DNA of 5,783 bases, from NCBI GenBank assembly GCA_018813445.1, contig JAHJBR010000083.1:1-5783 (forward strand). The letters are read 5' to 3'. Each line of letters opens with the position of its first letter. Within the stretch, counting starts at the first letter, position 1. Source of the stretch: Microcaldota archaeon (lineage in GTDB: Archaea > Micrarchaeota > Micrarchaeia > Anstonellales > Bilamarchaeaceae). The notes beneath the pieces were generated by a model, which was given only the letters and a program-made list of their open reading frames with translations, did not search any database and was not told the DNA's origin. Positions 4,968-5,783 of the stretch are shown in pieces. The position numbers and the translations under genes are program-made.

Positions 4968-5783
4968 ATGGGTCCAAGGAATTTAGGAATAGAATGCAAA
5001 GGAGTGCGTATAGAAGGTATGCGGAAAAATGGCTTCCGAGGAAAGGAGCCGATAAGCACTGATCCAAGAAGGATTGGTAGACTTGTTTATAGTAGGGATC
5101 CTTGTGAAAGAAAGGAAGGCTTGAAGCATGTATCCGGGAATCCCAAAGCGCTTGCCTGCATTGCAGCTGGTTCAGGACCGGATGAATTGACTAATTGGGC
5201 ACTTGAGGAACTTGGGAAAATGGTCAATGAATTGCAAGATGATAATGCATTGAGTGTTCTTGCCATGCTGCATCCGGATAGATATATACGGGATTGGGCA
5301 CTCATACATATACAAAATAGCTGCATACAACGGGATGTCGCAATAAAGTCCAAATACGAGGATACTGCCGAGGCGGCAGTCGGTCTGCTTAATAATGATA
5401 TTGAAGCACTTGCAATAATAGGATGCGGAAGTAAGCACGAAGTAGCCTGGTTTCGAGCGCTGGAGCACTTAAAGCTATTGTACGCAGAGGATAATCTGGC
5501 TGAAGTTGCAAAATCAAAAAACAGTGCTGCTGCACTTGTGGCAGTAGGATTTATGAGAAGTGAATGGAGATTGTCCCAAGTTATTTTGGAAAGTGATGAC
5601 ATTTTGGTTTTGCGTGCTGCAGTTTCTAAAATGAAGAACAGGAACATATTGATACATACTCTTAAGAACTGCCATAATGAGATTGCAATTGTTGATTTGG
5701 CAAGGAAACTTGTTGGAATGATATATGGGGTAAATAATCCGGATACATTATGGTTTATCTATAAGTGTCTAGCAAATGGAAAA
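4968..5783 (+). CDS. Helical (HEAT-like) repeat protein, N-terminal part (runs off the right edge)
   Basis: The frame is open from ATG 4968 to the last base, giving 272 residues with no stop. Residues 1-50 are basic and rich in Gly and Arg (IECKGVRIEGMRKNGFRGKE). From about residue 55 the protein is a series of amphipathic helix pairs. Two units resemble each other: GNPKALACIAAGSGPDELTN + WALEEL (57-82) and NNDIEALAIIGCGSKHEVAW + FRALEHL (142-168). Related helices occur at 93-117 (LHPDRYIRDWALIHI, very HEAT-like), 186-207 and 239-270. No catalytic motif, signal peptide or membrane segment is visible in this part, so a protein-binding scaffold is the cautious reading. Seven cysteines are scattered without a metal-site pattern. 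It diverges from metG. An upstream in-frame GTG at 4953 with GGAG before it is an alternative start. The full domain content lies beyond the window. Confidence 0.78.
   Translation, partial: MGPRNLGIECKGVRIEGMRKNGFRGKEPISTDPRRIGRLVYSRDPCERKEGLKHVSGNPKALACIAAGSGPDELTNWALEELGKMVNELQDDNALSVLAMLHPDRYIRDWALIHIQNSCIQRDVAIKSKYEDTAEAAVGLLNNDIEALAIIGCGSKHEVAWFRALEHLKLLYAEDNLAEVAKSKNSAAALVAVGFMRSEWRLSQVILESDDILVLRAAVSKMKNRNILIHTLKNCHNEIAIVDLARKLVGMIYGVNNPDTLWFIYKCLANGK

Noticed and set aside
5087..5647. Minus-strand frame of 186 residues near the right edge
   Set aside because: It is Ser/Cys-rich antisense of a plus-strand frame that stays open for 272 codons with sensible helical repeats.

Overview
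The window looks archaeal. It encodes ribosomal protein S8e, found in archaea and eukaryotes but not bacteria, and a convincing Cgi121-type subunit of the KEOPS tRNA-modification complex. Genes are tightly packed, start codons include GTG and possibly TTG, and several genes have an A/T-rich box about 26-33 nt upstream of the start, as expected for TATA/TFB promoters and leaderless or nearly leaderless mRNAs. The compact small proteins and a bacterial-type MetRS would suit a small-genome (DPANN-like) archaeon, but the lineage is an inference.

Layout, left to right. (1) A minus-strand gene of unknown function runs off the left edge. (2) A minus-strand Cgi121 gene lies just upstream of it and may share its transcript. 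(3) A divergent plus-strand S8e gene follows, with an A/T-rich promoter region between it and Cgi121. (4) A 54-residue minus-strand protein with a clean heptad coiled coil ends four bases from the end of S8e. (5) A 641-residue minus-strand protein joins about nine HEAT-like helical repeats to a C-terminal caspase-like (clan CD) domain with a His/Cys pair. (6) Its GTG start overlaps the stop codon of metG, encoding a 506-residue methionyl-tRNA synthetase of bacterial type. (7) A divergent plus-strand helical-repeat protein runs off the right edge.

Three genes serve translation: S8e in the small ribosomal subunit, Cgi121 in t6A formation on tRNA, and MetRS in charging tRNA-Met. The unusual element is the HEAT-repeat/caspase-like protein, whose four-base overlap with metG implies co-transcription and coupled translation. 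Two perfect 78-bp copies inside its repeat array, 210 bp apart, point to recent duplication or gene conversion. It is the best candidate here for an undescribed system: a putative scaffolded protease, perhaps linked to translation stress or defence, although no function can be proved from sequence alone.

No gene-free stretch exceeds 300 bases. I saw no tRNA, rRNA, CRISPR array or insertion sequence.
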